A stretch of DNA of 64,000 bases, taken from positions 186,001 through 250,000 of the forward strand of contig QEYB01000062.1 of assembly GCA_017562135.1 (NCBI GenBank). The letters run 5' to 3'. Numbering within the stretch: position 1 is the first letter of the stretch; each line of letters starts with the position of its first letter. The notes beneath the pieces were generated by a model that was not told the origin of the DNA, did no database searches, and saw only the letters and a program-made list of their open reading frames with translations. A program made the translations under genes and the position numbers. Below, piece after piece: positions 36,001-46,094 of the stretch. Source of the stretch: Dipylidium caninum. Its lineage: Eukaryota; Platyhelminthes; Cestoda; Cyclophyllidea; Dipylidiidae.

Positions 36001-38980
36001 GATGCCTGAGAGTTGACTGCTGCTCACATAAAAACCCTCGACTTGATGGGGACGATGGGCAAATCGTAAGGACGGAGGTGAGGTAACAACGCCTCGACAC
36101 GTTAGTGAACCCTGTAATTACCGTCTCGGGACCGGTGGTGGGTGGGCCGCGGACCGACTGAAGACCTTCCCGTCTTCGAGGTGGGAACGAGAGGAACAAA
36201 CTATTTGTCTGCCAGCCCGGCCTGTGACTGAGTCAAATGTTTAATCGTAATTGCGTATGATGGGGGAAGAGAAGGAGCAGGAAAATTCTGAATATTGTAT
36301 CATACAATTTCTGGTTTCACGTAATAGGAGAAAATATCTTCTTTCAACCAGTTCCATGACCATTCAGTAGAATGTTTCCCGCCTCGATGTTTCGCTCGGA
36401 CAATCAGGTTTGCGCCTTAGCAGCCCAGCGATCCTACCGCCCGCAGTTTATTGGCAGCCCTTGAAACTTCAGAAAGGACTGAGGCAATGCGCGGCATGCC
36501 GGCGCCGGGCAGGTGGGGCAGAGGGGAGGCGCCGAGGTCGAAGGAATGTGAGGAGGCGCGAGTTGCAAACTATAGCACTTCGCCCCTGAATGTTTCACAC
36601 TCGATTAAATGTCCACATTTGCCTCCAACTCGTCCTTCCTGTGAATTCTTGACGACGACTTTCTCCAACAATCTACTCTAACATCATCACGTGGGAAGGC
36701 ACATTTTCGTGTGATTTTTCAACTGATTCCTTCTGCTTAGCCATACTTGGCTTGAAAACACCTTAAGATCGGTTGATTTGCACATGCCCCTTGGAAAACT
36801 GCCCACTTCTTGGCATTAAGGCCTCCTTTAATTGGTAATACCACTTCCTTACCAAATAAGTGAACTTTCATCGGCCAATTTATCCCCCTTTTCACCTTCG
36901 AAACCTTAATTTAATTGTCCACACGTCTTTAACTAAAGTGTTTCGTATCAAAATCGTGAAGTCTTGGAAGTGCGAATGTGCAAAATAATGCTGTAAACTT
37001 CTTCTCCTGACAGTTTCCCTGCGAGAATCTCGGTGGCAGTGTTTGTATTCTTTCGTATCCATAACCTCTCACGAATTTGTGTTTACCTGAGGCAGTCTCA
37101 GCACTGACTTGAACCTTCCATCGAAATGGGCGATAAGATTTAGGGGCCGGTGAGTCCAATGCGTTCGGGGGCAGATGGCATAGGAGTCTTGTCCAAATTC
37201 CCCGTGACATGCTTCCAGAGTAAATAAGTACATTTATGGGCTAAGGTTAACTTGATCACACGCAGTGGGAAAGGCAAAATGGCTACACAAGGTGGGCCTT
37301 AATGGCGCTCCCAGTGGACAAGAATAATGGCTTCGCCAAACGACGATTCCCCTCTTGTTGCAGTGGTTAAAGCGCATAGATCCAGAGGAGGCTGAAGCCT
37401 ATAAAGCAGCTGGAAAGTCTTTGATGCCTCTGCCATCGCCGCGGCCGAGTGAGGCTGAGGAATTCTACCTAACGCTGGAGAAGTGGGACGACGCGCCGGC
37501 CTACATGGAGCGAACGGTGGTGCACCCGCCGCGCACCACGTCCACCGCCACCTCAGACGTCGCTGCCTCTGCCGCCGCCGGCTCAGGCGCCATCGTTGTG
37601 CCGGAGCGCGATTTTCTGAACACTCGCCACGAGAGTGAGGTGGAGGAGAGGCTCTTCGTCTCCCGCCTCCGGCTCCGTGGGCCCGTAAGAGCTCAGCTTC
37701 ACGGCGGCAAATACGTCGTCATGACAATGAGCAGGTCTAACCTCAAGGCCATCGACTACGCCGTGGCGTACGTGCACATCGTACCAAGTAAGTCAGAAGG
37801 AGCAACCGACAGCACAACAACAGCCGCTAGTGGGTCAGATCACTACCGTCGGCTAGACGCAACTTACAATGCGTCTTCAACCGCCTCATAGAAACTGCAG
37901 TGAGGGAACTGTACTATCGCATATTTTACTGCCTCAGACCGCTTCAAAGCACGTAGTTCCCCGCGTAGGAGCACCGCACCACTGCCAAGGGTACTTGTGC
38001 TCCGAGGAGTCGTAATTTCGAGATACTTTGACTTTTTTCCTCCACAAGGCACCTGCTTATTCCGTTCACCGATTGTGTTCCCTCACGGCTCCATTGGCGG
38101 GAGGGAAGGAAGGGGAGCCTCCGCCCCCATTCCGGAAGATAGTCTAAACCAGGCCTTGTCGTGAACCCCTTGTTTTCATCTCCATAATTTGTCACTTGCT
38201 AAAATTTGCTCCCTGAGAATAGTTAATCTAAAATTAATGAGAAAGTATTGAAATGATGTCGTGAGATTTCTCATTTCGTGGCTGAATGTCCTCCCCTAGA
38301 AACATGTTTTTTGTTCCACCACTTTAATCTCTCTCCTTCTTACTTTCTTTACAGACTCTTTCAACGTAACAGTACATAACATCATGGTGTACTGTGTAGT
38401 CCCGATAGCCCTGATTCTCCTGACCGCCTTCGTCTCCCTCTACTGCTTCCTAAGCCATCGGAACAAGGATGCTCAAAATCCGGCCACTCGCGGTGGCGCC
38501 ATGTTCTCTCCCGTGACTCGGGGACACTCACTGCCCGGGGTGAAGAAAGAGTACGAGTTCATTGTCCGTCACACGCCTCAAGCTTCCGTGTTCTCTAACG
38601 GCAACACCATCCCAAAAGGGAGTAAAGCTTCCTCCCGTCTCCCACCTTACGTTGCCCACTCCTCTCCCTCTCAGTGGAATCCCACCCCCGTCGCCGTCGC
38701 TGCCGGCACCCCGCACACCACTCCCACCGCCAACTCCAACTCTGTCCACAACTTCCATTCCCACCTCTCCCAGCTGCCAACTCCGCTGTCTCCCTCGCCC
38801 TCCACGTCGTACAACTACTCCGGCCTGCAGTCTATGGCGAACCACCAACCCACTTACTGGCATCCCCCAGCACCTTCGGTTGCCACAGAGACCTCCTTCG
38901 ACCAGTACTCAGCGATCATCGGCAATCCACCCTCGACGACGGAGGGATTCAGCGCCAACCACTCGGCGTCTTCTCGATAG
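29996..38980 (+). CDS. FGFRL1: FGF receptor-like protein without kinase (FGFRL1 / nou-darake type)
   Basis: Seven coding exons: 29996-30056, 32775-33131, 34170-34229, 34715-34967, 35048-35166, 37364-37787 and 38355-38980. They give about 632 residues if one extra base in exon 4 is discounted. The order is signal peptide (LPIILLLIGA), Ig1 (Cys pair in LRLECP and IYQCSG), a short linker exon, Ig2 (DLSCEA and GQYVCQ), Ig3 (TLTCRV, then IIQ|WLKRID as in FGFRL1 and FGFRs), one membrane helix (VVPIALILLTAFVSLYCFL) and a 170-residue Ser/Pro/Thr-rich tail. There is no tyrosine kinase, which separates it from true FGFRs. Family knowledge: FGFRL1 proteins bind FGF and heparan sulfate at the cell surface and modulate FGF signalling; planarian nou-darake confines brain formation to the head. 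Ig3 lacks its second canonical Cys. All junction phases agree. Paralogue identity is inferred. Confidence 0.85.
30057..32774. other. FGFRL intron 1
   Basis: A 2.7-kb intron. Open frames at 30.7-31.2 kb and 31.4-31.8 kb look superficially protein-like but have no phase-compatible pair of splice sites with exons 1 and 2. Short CCACCR runs occur at 32.07-32.10 and 32.27-32.28 kb. Confidence 0.6.
32775..33131 (+). CDS. FGFRL1: FGFRL exon 2, Ig domain 1
   Basis: One complete Ig-like domain with B-strand Cys (LECP), core Trp (YQWNI) and F-strand DAGIYQC. The acceptor is tatactgtag and the donor is GTGAGT, phase 1 to 1. Confidence 0.9.
34170..34229 (+). CDS. FGFRL1: FGFRL exon 3, short linker between Ig1 and Ig2
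   Basis: A 60-nt exon after a good acceptor (ctacccctttcag), phase 1 in and out. It occupies the position of the small acid-box/linker exon of FGF receptors. The donor CAAG|GTTGGT is weak, and the exon could be skipped without shifting frame. Confidence 0.45.
34381..34411 (+). repeat. GA/GAT-rich simple repeat
   Basis: (GAA)n running into (GAT)n, 31 nt, inside the intron before FGFRL exon 4. Confidence 0.7.
34715..34967 (+). CDS. FGFRL1: FGFRL exon 4, Ig domain 2 with a frame break
   Basis: The Ig2 core is clear: SSVDLSCEAIG, KYLWFMG, then LYIERVGREHIGQYVC and YRLTV. The first half is read in one frame and the second half in the next. The length is 253 nt, one more than a multiple of three. 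The GGGG run at 34836-34839 is the likely site of an extra base. An in-phase alternative acceptor would start the exon at 34682. Donor AAGG|GTGAGT. Confidence 0.75.
35048..35166 (+). CDS. FGFRL1: FGFRL exon 5, first half of Ig domain 3
   Basis: Separated from exon 4 by an 80-nt intron. It encodes the A-C strands with SSGTLTCRVRCSCSEPIIQ. Three Cys lie within six residues where one is usual. Confidence 0.85.
35167..37363. other. FGFRL intron 5
   Basis: A 2.2-kb intron that splits Ig3 between IIQ and WLK in phase 0. I see no further exon or recognisable element. Confidence 0.6.
37364..37787 (+). CDS. FGFRL1: FGFRL exon 6, expanded second half of Ig domain 3
   Basis: Begins WLKRID, matching the family's WLKR/WLKH motif. 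About 75 residues, including an Ala/Ser/Thr-rich stretch, precede the last strands (VSRLRLRG, GGKYVVMTMS, YAVAYVHIVP). The F-strand position that should read Y-x-C has Val in place of Cys. Confidence 0.85.
38355..38980 (+). CDS. FGFRL1: FGFRL exon 7, membrane span and cytoplasmic tail
   Basis: The acceptor ctttctttacag joins phase 1. It encodes a hydrophobic span followed by a stop-transfer SHRNKD, then a low-complexity Ser/Pro/Thr/His tail with one YEFIV tyrosine motif, ending in TAG. Overlapping frames on both strands are shadows of the low-complexity tail. Confidence 0.9.
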
Positions 38981-39681
38981 CAGCTCCCACCGCACCGCTC
39001 CACATCTCCTCCCCAGCTGTACGACTCTCTCGTGATTGTTGACCTCTCCTCCCCCTTTTTCCGAACTTTACAGGGTTTTGATTGAAGGAACCGCAATTCC
39101 TCATTAATTTTATCTGTACAGATACCATCATGTAAGTGCATTTTACCTAACAACCAGCATTCTATTTGCCTCCATACAAATTTGTTCCCCGCTGGTGCCA
39201 GTCAGCTTCCATACCTTCAGCTCACTGCCAATGTTCCCTAATGATGATGTCCATGCCTAATAATGTGCCCTGCCACATCAACCCGCTGAGTTTGAGTGGC
39301 TTATGAGAATGCCAGAGCAACAAGTCTTGTTAATCCTCCACTGCCAAATTCCGTCGCACGCAGCTGGCAAACGTTGATGCTGACAGCGGGGGAGGGGACA
39401 ACTTCGGACAACCCGCAAAGGCGGGGCATCCTCGTTAGTTGTCTTCTCCTAGGTCGATCGACCGCACTGCCTCCTAGTCAGCGTTGGTACGCTGAAGGCG
39501 ACTAAAAGCCCACCTCGTCCACACCGAGTTACTCGGGCCTGAGAGGTGATAATCTCGGAGTCGGACAAAAGCTCAAGCCTCGGAAAAAGAGGGGAGTTTA
39601 ACGTTTGCATTATTTATTGGAGGCTGAGTAGACTCGGGATTAGGGACACATTACAAGGTGTCATATCCAGCCGTCGTGGTT

Positions 39682-39687
39682 AATAAA
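39682..39687 (+). promoter_or_regulatory. AATAAA polyadenylation signal candidate for FGFRL
   Basis: The first canonical AATAAA after the FGFRL stop, about 700 nt downstream. It would imply a 3' UTR of about 0.7 kb. Confidence 0.35.
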
Positions 39688-40154
39688 GCGGTTAAGCTGT
39701 CTTGAGAAATGGGAGGGAAAACGCTGGCTGGGTTCCTGGACATGCGTAAATCCTAACTTAATGAGCCTACGCGGCGTCTCATAAGACTGTCAATCTGAGA
39801 CCTGTCTTACCGCCCTCCCGTCCTTGCAATAACTAGTCTTAGAAGCTCTGCCTCCCATTCGATGGAAAATTTTGGATGGCTTGGCTCCCCCTAACTTTCT
39901 TTCATGCCTCTGAATAATTGACTGCGAAGTAGTCGAAAACTCTCAGCGTGGACCCACCGCCAAAGCTAATATGCGGGGTAATCATCGTCGCCACTCGGAG
40001 TGGCAAAGGCTCGGCTGGAGTGAGATCGACGGGCGAAAGCAACGCTCTTCCCACTGACCCACTTGTCCAGTCCGCCATGACCAGACACTTGCCCCTCGGC
40101 GTCAACCTTGGATGTAAGCTAACGACGCCGTCTCCCTTGCTTCATTGGTCCCAA

Positions 40155-40201
40155 GGCCGTAAAAGTTATAAACTCGGCCGTAAAAGTTATAAACTCGGCC
40201 G
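40155..40201 (+). repeat. 21-bp direct tandem duplication
   Basis: Two perfect copies (40155-40175 and 40176-40196) of a unit starting GGCCGTAAAAG, followed by the first five bases of a third. No coding support. Confidence 0.95.
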
Positions 40202-42966
40202 AATGCGGCTTCGTGACTCTCGGAGGTTTCTACGGCGCACGACGTCCGTATCCTGTGCAAGTGTGGTAATAGGAGAAGCCGTCACCTCCTCCGATGTTCT
40301 AACTTCGTGATAAACAGGCATTTATCAGGGATGACTACCACGAATGAATCGTTTTTACAATTGACTGCAGTCACAACTACTGGCAGACGTCTGCACGATG
40401 ATTCCCGAAGGCATCAACCGGCTATGAGGGAAGGGTAGAGCCGGGTCGTATAAGCAGCGGATACGCGCATTACTGGTGCCCCCGAGGATAATTAGCCTTA
40501 AGCTCTTAGTGGGGAAAAAGACAGACTTGAGCGGGATAGAATGCGTTAGGAGAGATTGCAATAGACCTCACTAGCAGAGGACGCGATTTGAAAGTATGTA
40601 GCCTACAAAGATGCTCCAAAAGACATAATTTTGGCGTAGGTCAGTCATGAGGGCCTTCGGACAAGGGGGTCAGCCAAGCCAAACAAACTTGCTAAAGGCC
40701 GGGGTGAGCGAGATTTCGAGGCTGATGTCCCATTTGACTTCCACCAGTTTGTCATGAACCTCCCGAAGTAGGCGCGGTCATCGTGACTCGAGGGGGAAGA
40801 GAACGTAGAAGTCGTCGGAGTGGCGCATATTTGCGTGACCCCAAACCCCATCCACCGATTGACAGTCTGACTCACATCCGTCCTGTCCCTCCTCCCGTTC
40901 CCCGCTGCCCACTGCCCGCTCCCCTTCCCCCGGCCCTTCAATGCTGACCACGGGAAAGTGTCGTGACGACACCAAATCGGGGCGTAGGTAACGCAGTTCT
41001 GCTTCGGAGACGCAGTTTCCCTCATCCGCAAAAGATAATGGTCTGATTGGTGAAAAACGGGCTTGTGAAGGACCTACCTCAAGAGGGTTCTCGTGTTGCT
41101 GGTACCTTTACAGACCTTGGTGCCCGTCTGCACCTTCCTCTGGAATCTTTTCCCCAGAGACTAAGGTAACTTTGCCATGCGAGTGCACAATTTAGCAACG
41201 GGAACGTCTATTTACACAGTTGGTTTTGGGACAGTTTGGAGGTGTTTGTACAGCCCGGGGTCACGATGCGAGAAATCACGATGGTGGAGGGGATAAGAGA
41301 ATGACACAAGATGCTGCCATCCCGGTTTTCGTTGATTGCACGGACGAGGGTAGACGCTGCCTGACGGAGGAGGAAGGCTGAAGGGACCGGAAATGAGAGT
41401 TTTTAACGGTTCTTCGCCCAGACTACAGCTTCTCTACATTTCATGGGTAAATTGACAGCCACACCCTAATACTGTTTTCCTACGTCTGCTCTGCGTAAGG
41501 AGAACAACGCTCATGATGCACTTGTCTGGTGGGACGGTCGCAAGAATGATGCGTGTAAGGAAGGCCACGGCTTCCCATCGTCAGGTAGACGCCTCAAAAA
41601 AGTCTTTTTTGGCGTTTTGACTGCTTCTGCCCGCACAACAGACTTTTACACAGAATAACTACCTTCATTTTTAGTAAGCTAACCGACTGACTCTCCTTCA
41701 CCTAATTGCCGGATTTACATAGCATGAGAACTCACAAATCTGTTGCTGCTCTCCGCTATCCAGAACGCTGGGAGCCTGTGTCCGATCTACTCCACGAGGT
41801 GGAGCAGTATGCGGCAATTATGGCCCATTCTACACCGCTCGTTTGCCCATCGTCACAATTTCCTCCGTGCTTTGAGTCCAAGCCCGTGTTCCCAGGCCTC
41901 GGGCATGCTCCCCTCGCCCGCCCTCTGCCCCTTGGCCCGGTGGACCGGCCGAGGGGCAAGTGGTCAGTCGTGGGTGCGGGTTGTCGTGTGAACTGTAATG
42001 GGAGCCGTCACGTTGTGCGTTTTGGTGTCTGTTTTCGGGGCGGTGACGAAGGGACGTGCGACAAGGTGTCAGGCGGCCGTTCTTCTGCAAGCATTCGAGG
42101 GTCTACATGCCAGCGAACTGATTTCTGCCTGCTTTCGCCCTTCAGAACACCGCCGGCAGGACCCCCAACTCTTCTGTGACAACCTGTTCTCTAAAGCAAA
42201 ATTGCAATTTCGTAAGGTAGGAAGCCAAATATTAGGCACCTTCTCAAATATAAACGAAGAGCTGCGGCTTTCGCTGCGCCCTCAACTGGTTTGCTCCTTC
42301 TCATCCTCTTTGTTCTTCTTCTCGAATTTTTTACCCTTGAATTATTCACTTCGCTTATCCTTCTAAACTGGGTTCGCTTGTGCTCAAACATGACCCAAAA
42401 CCGGTTCCTGTATTTTGCCACTGCCTGCCGGTGCTTAGACGCCACAAGAAAGGGATGGGCGAGACATTCACTTGAGCAGTTACATTGGAATTCGCAAATT
42501 TGAAGCTCTCCTCCTCGCGGTCGTAGCAAAGCGTAAAAGCTTGCAGAGCACGTGGGATCGAAATAATTGCCTCTTCATGGACTCAAGGACCACATAAACC
42601 CGAGTGAAGTGCTACTTTACTTCAGGCTCTAACTTCACCTGTCACCGACAGTTTGCCGGTACCGGCTTGTCCGAGGGGCGAGTGATGTATCTTTTGCGGC
42701 GACCCGATGGTCAGCTCTTGTTTCCGGATACACGTTCCGCTTTCTCACCACAAGAAGGAGGTTCCCCTTGCAAAACTCACATCACCGCAGTTTACGTGAC
42801 AAGCGCTTGGCCATGCCCTCGTGACGTCTTACTGACACCCAAAGGTAAAGGGCGAAAGCCTAAGCCCTCGACTGTACGAGAGGGAACCTCCACTTGCTCA
42901 CCTGCTTCTTTCATCTTTTTCCACTCTTGACTGAGGCACTTCGATGCGAAAGTGGAGAAGGAATTT

Positions 42967-42989
42967 GGATGGATGGATGGATGGATGGA
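42967..42989 (+). repeat. (GGAT)n tetranucleotide microsatellite
   Basis: Nearly six perfect GGAT units. Confidence 0.9.
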
Positions 42990-45885
42990 CGAATGGGCGG
43001 AGCATCACTAACCTGATTCCCTACCCAACTTTTACGATGCCCGACGAAGAGCGCTTCAAAGGAAAGCCTCCAACCGGCCTAGTTGGCATGCACCGGCGAA
43101 AACTCGGCCTTTGTCGAGTCGCAAAGTTATTTGAGAGGAGTTGATGTTGCCGTAACGTCTGCGGTTGAAGACCTAGGTGGTTAGTCAGGAGGAAGTTCGT
43201 TACTACAAACGAAATTGACAAATTGGAAGACCATTGTGTGGTCGTGTTGCGCATTCAGAGAATGTCTTTTGTGCCGCGGACTATCACTCTTCTGTGGGCA
43301 AACTTACACAGCCCGGCGGGAGTTCTTGTTTCGTTCACAAGGCAAATTTCACCATTTCTCGGCTATAAGGCATTCCATTTTATCCTAAGCTAAAAACTAT
43401 AGTTCCCCTAGACAGGAGGTGTAATCGAGTACTTCGTTTCACGGACTAATAAACTGGCCATGAATGGTCCGCCCTTTGCCCCCATTCCCTTCACCTCGGC
43501 GCCCCTGACGGTGAGCTTGCTCCTTACGCTACAGGAAAGCATGCGAAAACGCGAAATGTATCCTCTGTCTTGCCGCATATAGGCTGCTTTAAACAAAGAA
43601 GGGGGAATTAGGGTGATGGGTGTGACAGTGGGCGCGTCAAAAGGGAATGAAAGGCTTAGGCCTGATACGTGGTGATGACAAGTTACCTTTCACGAAAACC
43701 AATTTGCCAATAATTGCGGACTTCTATTTCTCCCTCCCCACGAACTCAGATTCCGTTGGTCCGTTAATGCTGTCTAGCCAGGAGGCAGTGTTTTTTACCC
43801 CCGGCCGGCCATCTCCGCGAGGCATGTGGGCGGGGCCGTTGGAGCTAGGGGTAGACTGGAACAGGAGTTGGTCCCATTCCTCCTGCCTCTCTCGTCTCCA
43901 TGATTGACATGCACCGGAAGCGAATGCTTTCACTTTCCTCTAGGCCTTTCTGTTTATCTCCTCACACTGTTACTCACAAATTACGGCCAAGCTAAAAAAC
44001 GCACATCACATTTACCAATTTTTGGACCAATCTTTTTACTCGTACTGCAAGGCATCATACTTTGCTGCCTTTTTGAAGCTATACCAATATTGTTAAAGTG
44101 AGAATGTTATTTCGTACCACTTTTATGGGTGTTTTGCAAAGCACGTAAGAGGTCGACCTATTCTAACATTTCTCTCCATAGATATACACTGTTACGACTG
44201 CTACTTCATCTTTGTCTTCTTCACCTTCACATTGGCCGAATGTATGCGTGCGTTGCAGTGTCAGCCGGCCACTTCGGTGCCACTTCTTCGCTCTCGTGTG
44301 CACAATGGGGAATCCGGTGGGTGGGTAAAGCAGGGCCTCAAGAGAAAAACCATTTGTTTATTTTGGACGCGTGATTAAAGAATTTCTGAACCCAAGGCTA
44401 AATTCACACGAGACTAAAATGTCAATATTTATTCAGCCGGTCGTTTATCACCTGACAGTATTATAACTGCGTGGGAACTTTTCACAAGACTATTACAGCT
44501 GTGTATGGAAGTCCTTAAAGGCTTTGCCACATGGCGAAAGGACATCGGAATACTCGTGACCTATTTCTACAGGCAAACAATGCAACAATCACATGAAGGG
44601 AATGGAACTCAAGCGAAGCGTGCATCTATTTTGCCGTATTTGAGAGAAATAGAAGACGAAACTATTAATATGGTGGCTAAGTGTGGACTTTTGGGGGACA
44701 CGAAACCGATTTTTACGTCCCTCCTCACAGTCCCAAATCAATTTCCCCCGACATAAAGTGGTAACGTAGAAAATTTACCAAATCGCCCATTATGCGCCAG
44801 ATGAAGCGGAGAATACACATAGCATCTACCACAGAGTGCCTTCTCTCCTACCCGATTAATTAGCTATCGAGGAAAGTACAAGTTGTGCGACAAGATTGAA
44901 AAAAGTGCCATAAATCGGCTTTGCATTATTTTAAAAAAGTGTGCCTCCCATCTTATTCAAATGTTTTGCCTGCATATGATTTTTAAAAGTGAAATAATGT
45001 GGATGTGGTCCGCATTATTTCCTTTTCTTCAAAGTGAGAAAGAAGAGAGAAATAATAAAATTATGCTGGCCCCCTCTTACTTTAATTATTTGTATTCCCT
45101 TATTCCCAAGCTTCTTCGAGATTTCAATCCCCAGGGACTCGATTTTTCGTGAGAAAAAAAAACAGAGATAAGACTGCTGCATAAGAACTCAACGCTTTCC
45201 ACTGCCATTAGATGATCAACTGCTTCCCGGTACCGACACTTCGGAATTGTCGTCTGCTGCCGTACAATTAAGTGAAAAAGGATGTGACAAAGCTATGCTC
45301 GCAGCATCGCATTCGGAATGTGAGCCACAACTGATTAACCTCGAACCTCTTATGAGGGACAGGCTTAATTTATCGTGCTTTTTAATATTATAACTAGTCG
45401 TTACATTGCATTACCCAACCGTTGGTAAGTTCTCCTGACCAGAGGTAGACATCAGCTCTCCACGGACATAGCGGTTCAGTCTGTTCAAAACTTGATAGGT
45501 CGTAACTTCCATTCGTCCCTGTAACACAAATATTAAAACTGCAGGTAAAACGTGGAGCACTCTCTGGTCTGTGCATATTACCTTAGTTTACATATAATTA
45601 GCGTCTGGGCCACGCAGATCTGTCGGAATTTCATAGATATTCTGCTGAATATGCGGACATTTTCTGTCAACATATATTCAAGGGAAGATGAGCGTCGTGC
45701 TGGTGATCTCTCTAAATAATGACAATATCATAAACTTTAAAATATTTATTTTACGTCGCGTGGCGCAAGCTAAATGTCAAAAAATCTAGTAGTTGAAATT
45801 AAAAAATCATAGTATTAAACAATTTCGCGATTGGACGAGTTTCTCTGTGTTATATCTGTACCTCATCAGTTCGCGTTCATTTGTG

Positions 45886-46094
45886 ATGCCGTTCCGAGGC
45901 CGTGCTGCATCTAAAGTGATCGGCTCAACGAGTTTCTCAGCTGAGTCTAAGGGTCTTTGTGGTTTTGACAGGAAATTCCCATCCCGACCTTGTTAAACGT
46001 ATTTGTAAGCAATTGGATATCCAACCATGCAAATCGGTTACCTCGAAGCACTCTAATAAAGAAACAAAAGTCGAAATTCAAGAAACTGTGAGAG
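45886..46094 (+). CDS. PRPSAP: PRPSAP 5' coding region, start uncertain
   Basis: The frame carrying [15 protein letters not shown] is open from the acceptor-like tttctcag (45940) to GAGAG|GTAATT. The nearest ATG (45886) lies in another frame. Removing 25 nt (45916-45940, GTGATC...CTCAG) would join them in frame, but that is shorter than the shortest intron I trust here (34 nt). An unseen upstream first exon is the alternative. Another AG (45869) lies 16 nt before the ATG. Confidence 0.55.

Larger units (their letters stand above)
38981..45885. other. Intergenic stretch between FGFRL and PRPSAP
   Basis: No exon could be supported. The first part is probably FGFRL 3' UTR. Composition changes from balanced to AT-rich near 44 kb. 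A 21-bp tandem duplication (40.16 kb) and an (ATGG)n microsatellite (42.97 kb) are present. The reverse-strand open frames at 40.4-41.0 kb show no recognisable domain. Confidence 0.5.

Noticed and set aside
40355..41031. Reverse-strand frames considered as a LINE endonuclease remnant
   Set aside because: One stretch vaguely recalls the GDFNAR motif, but the flanking endonuclease and reverse-transcriptase motifs are absent in all frames.
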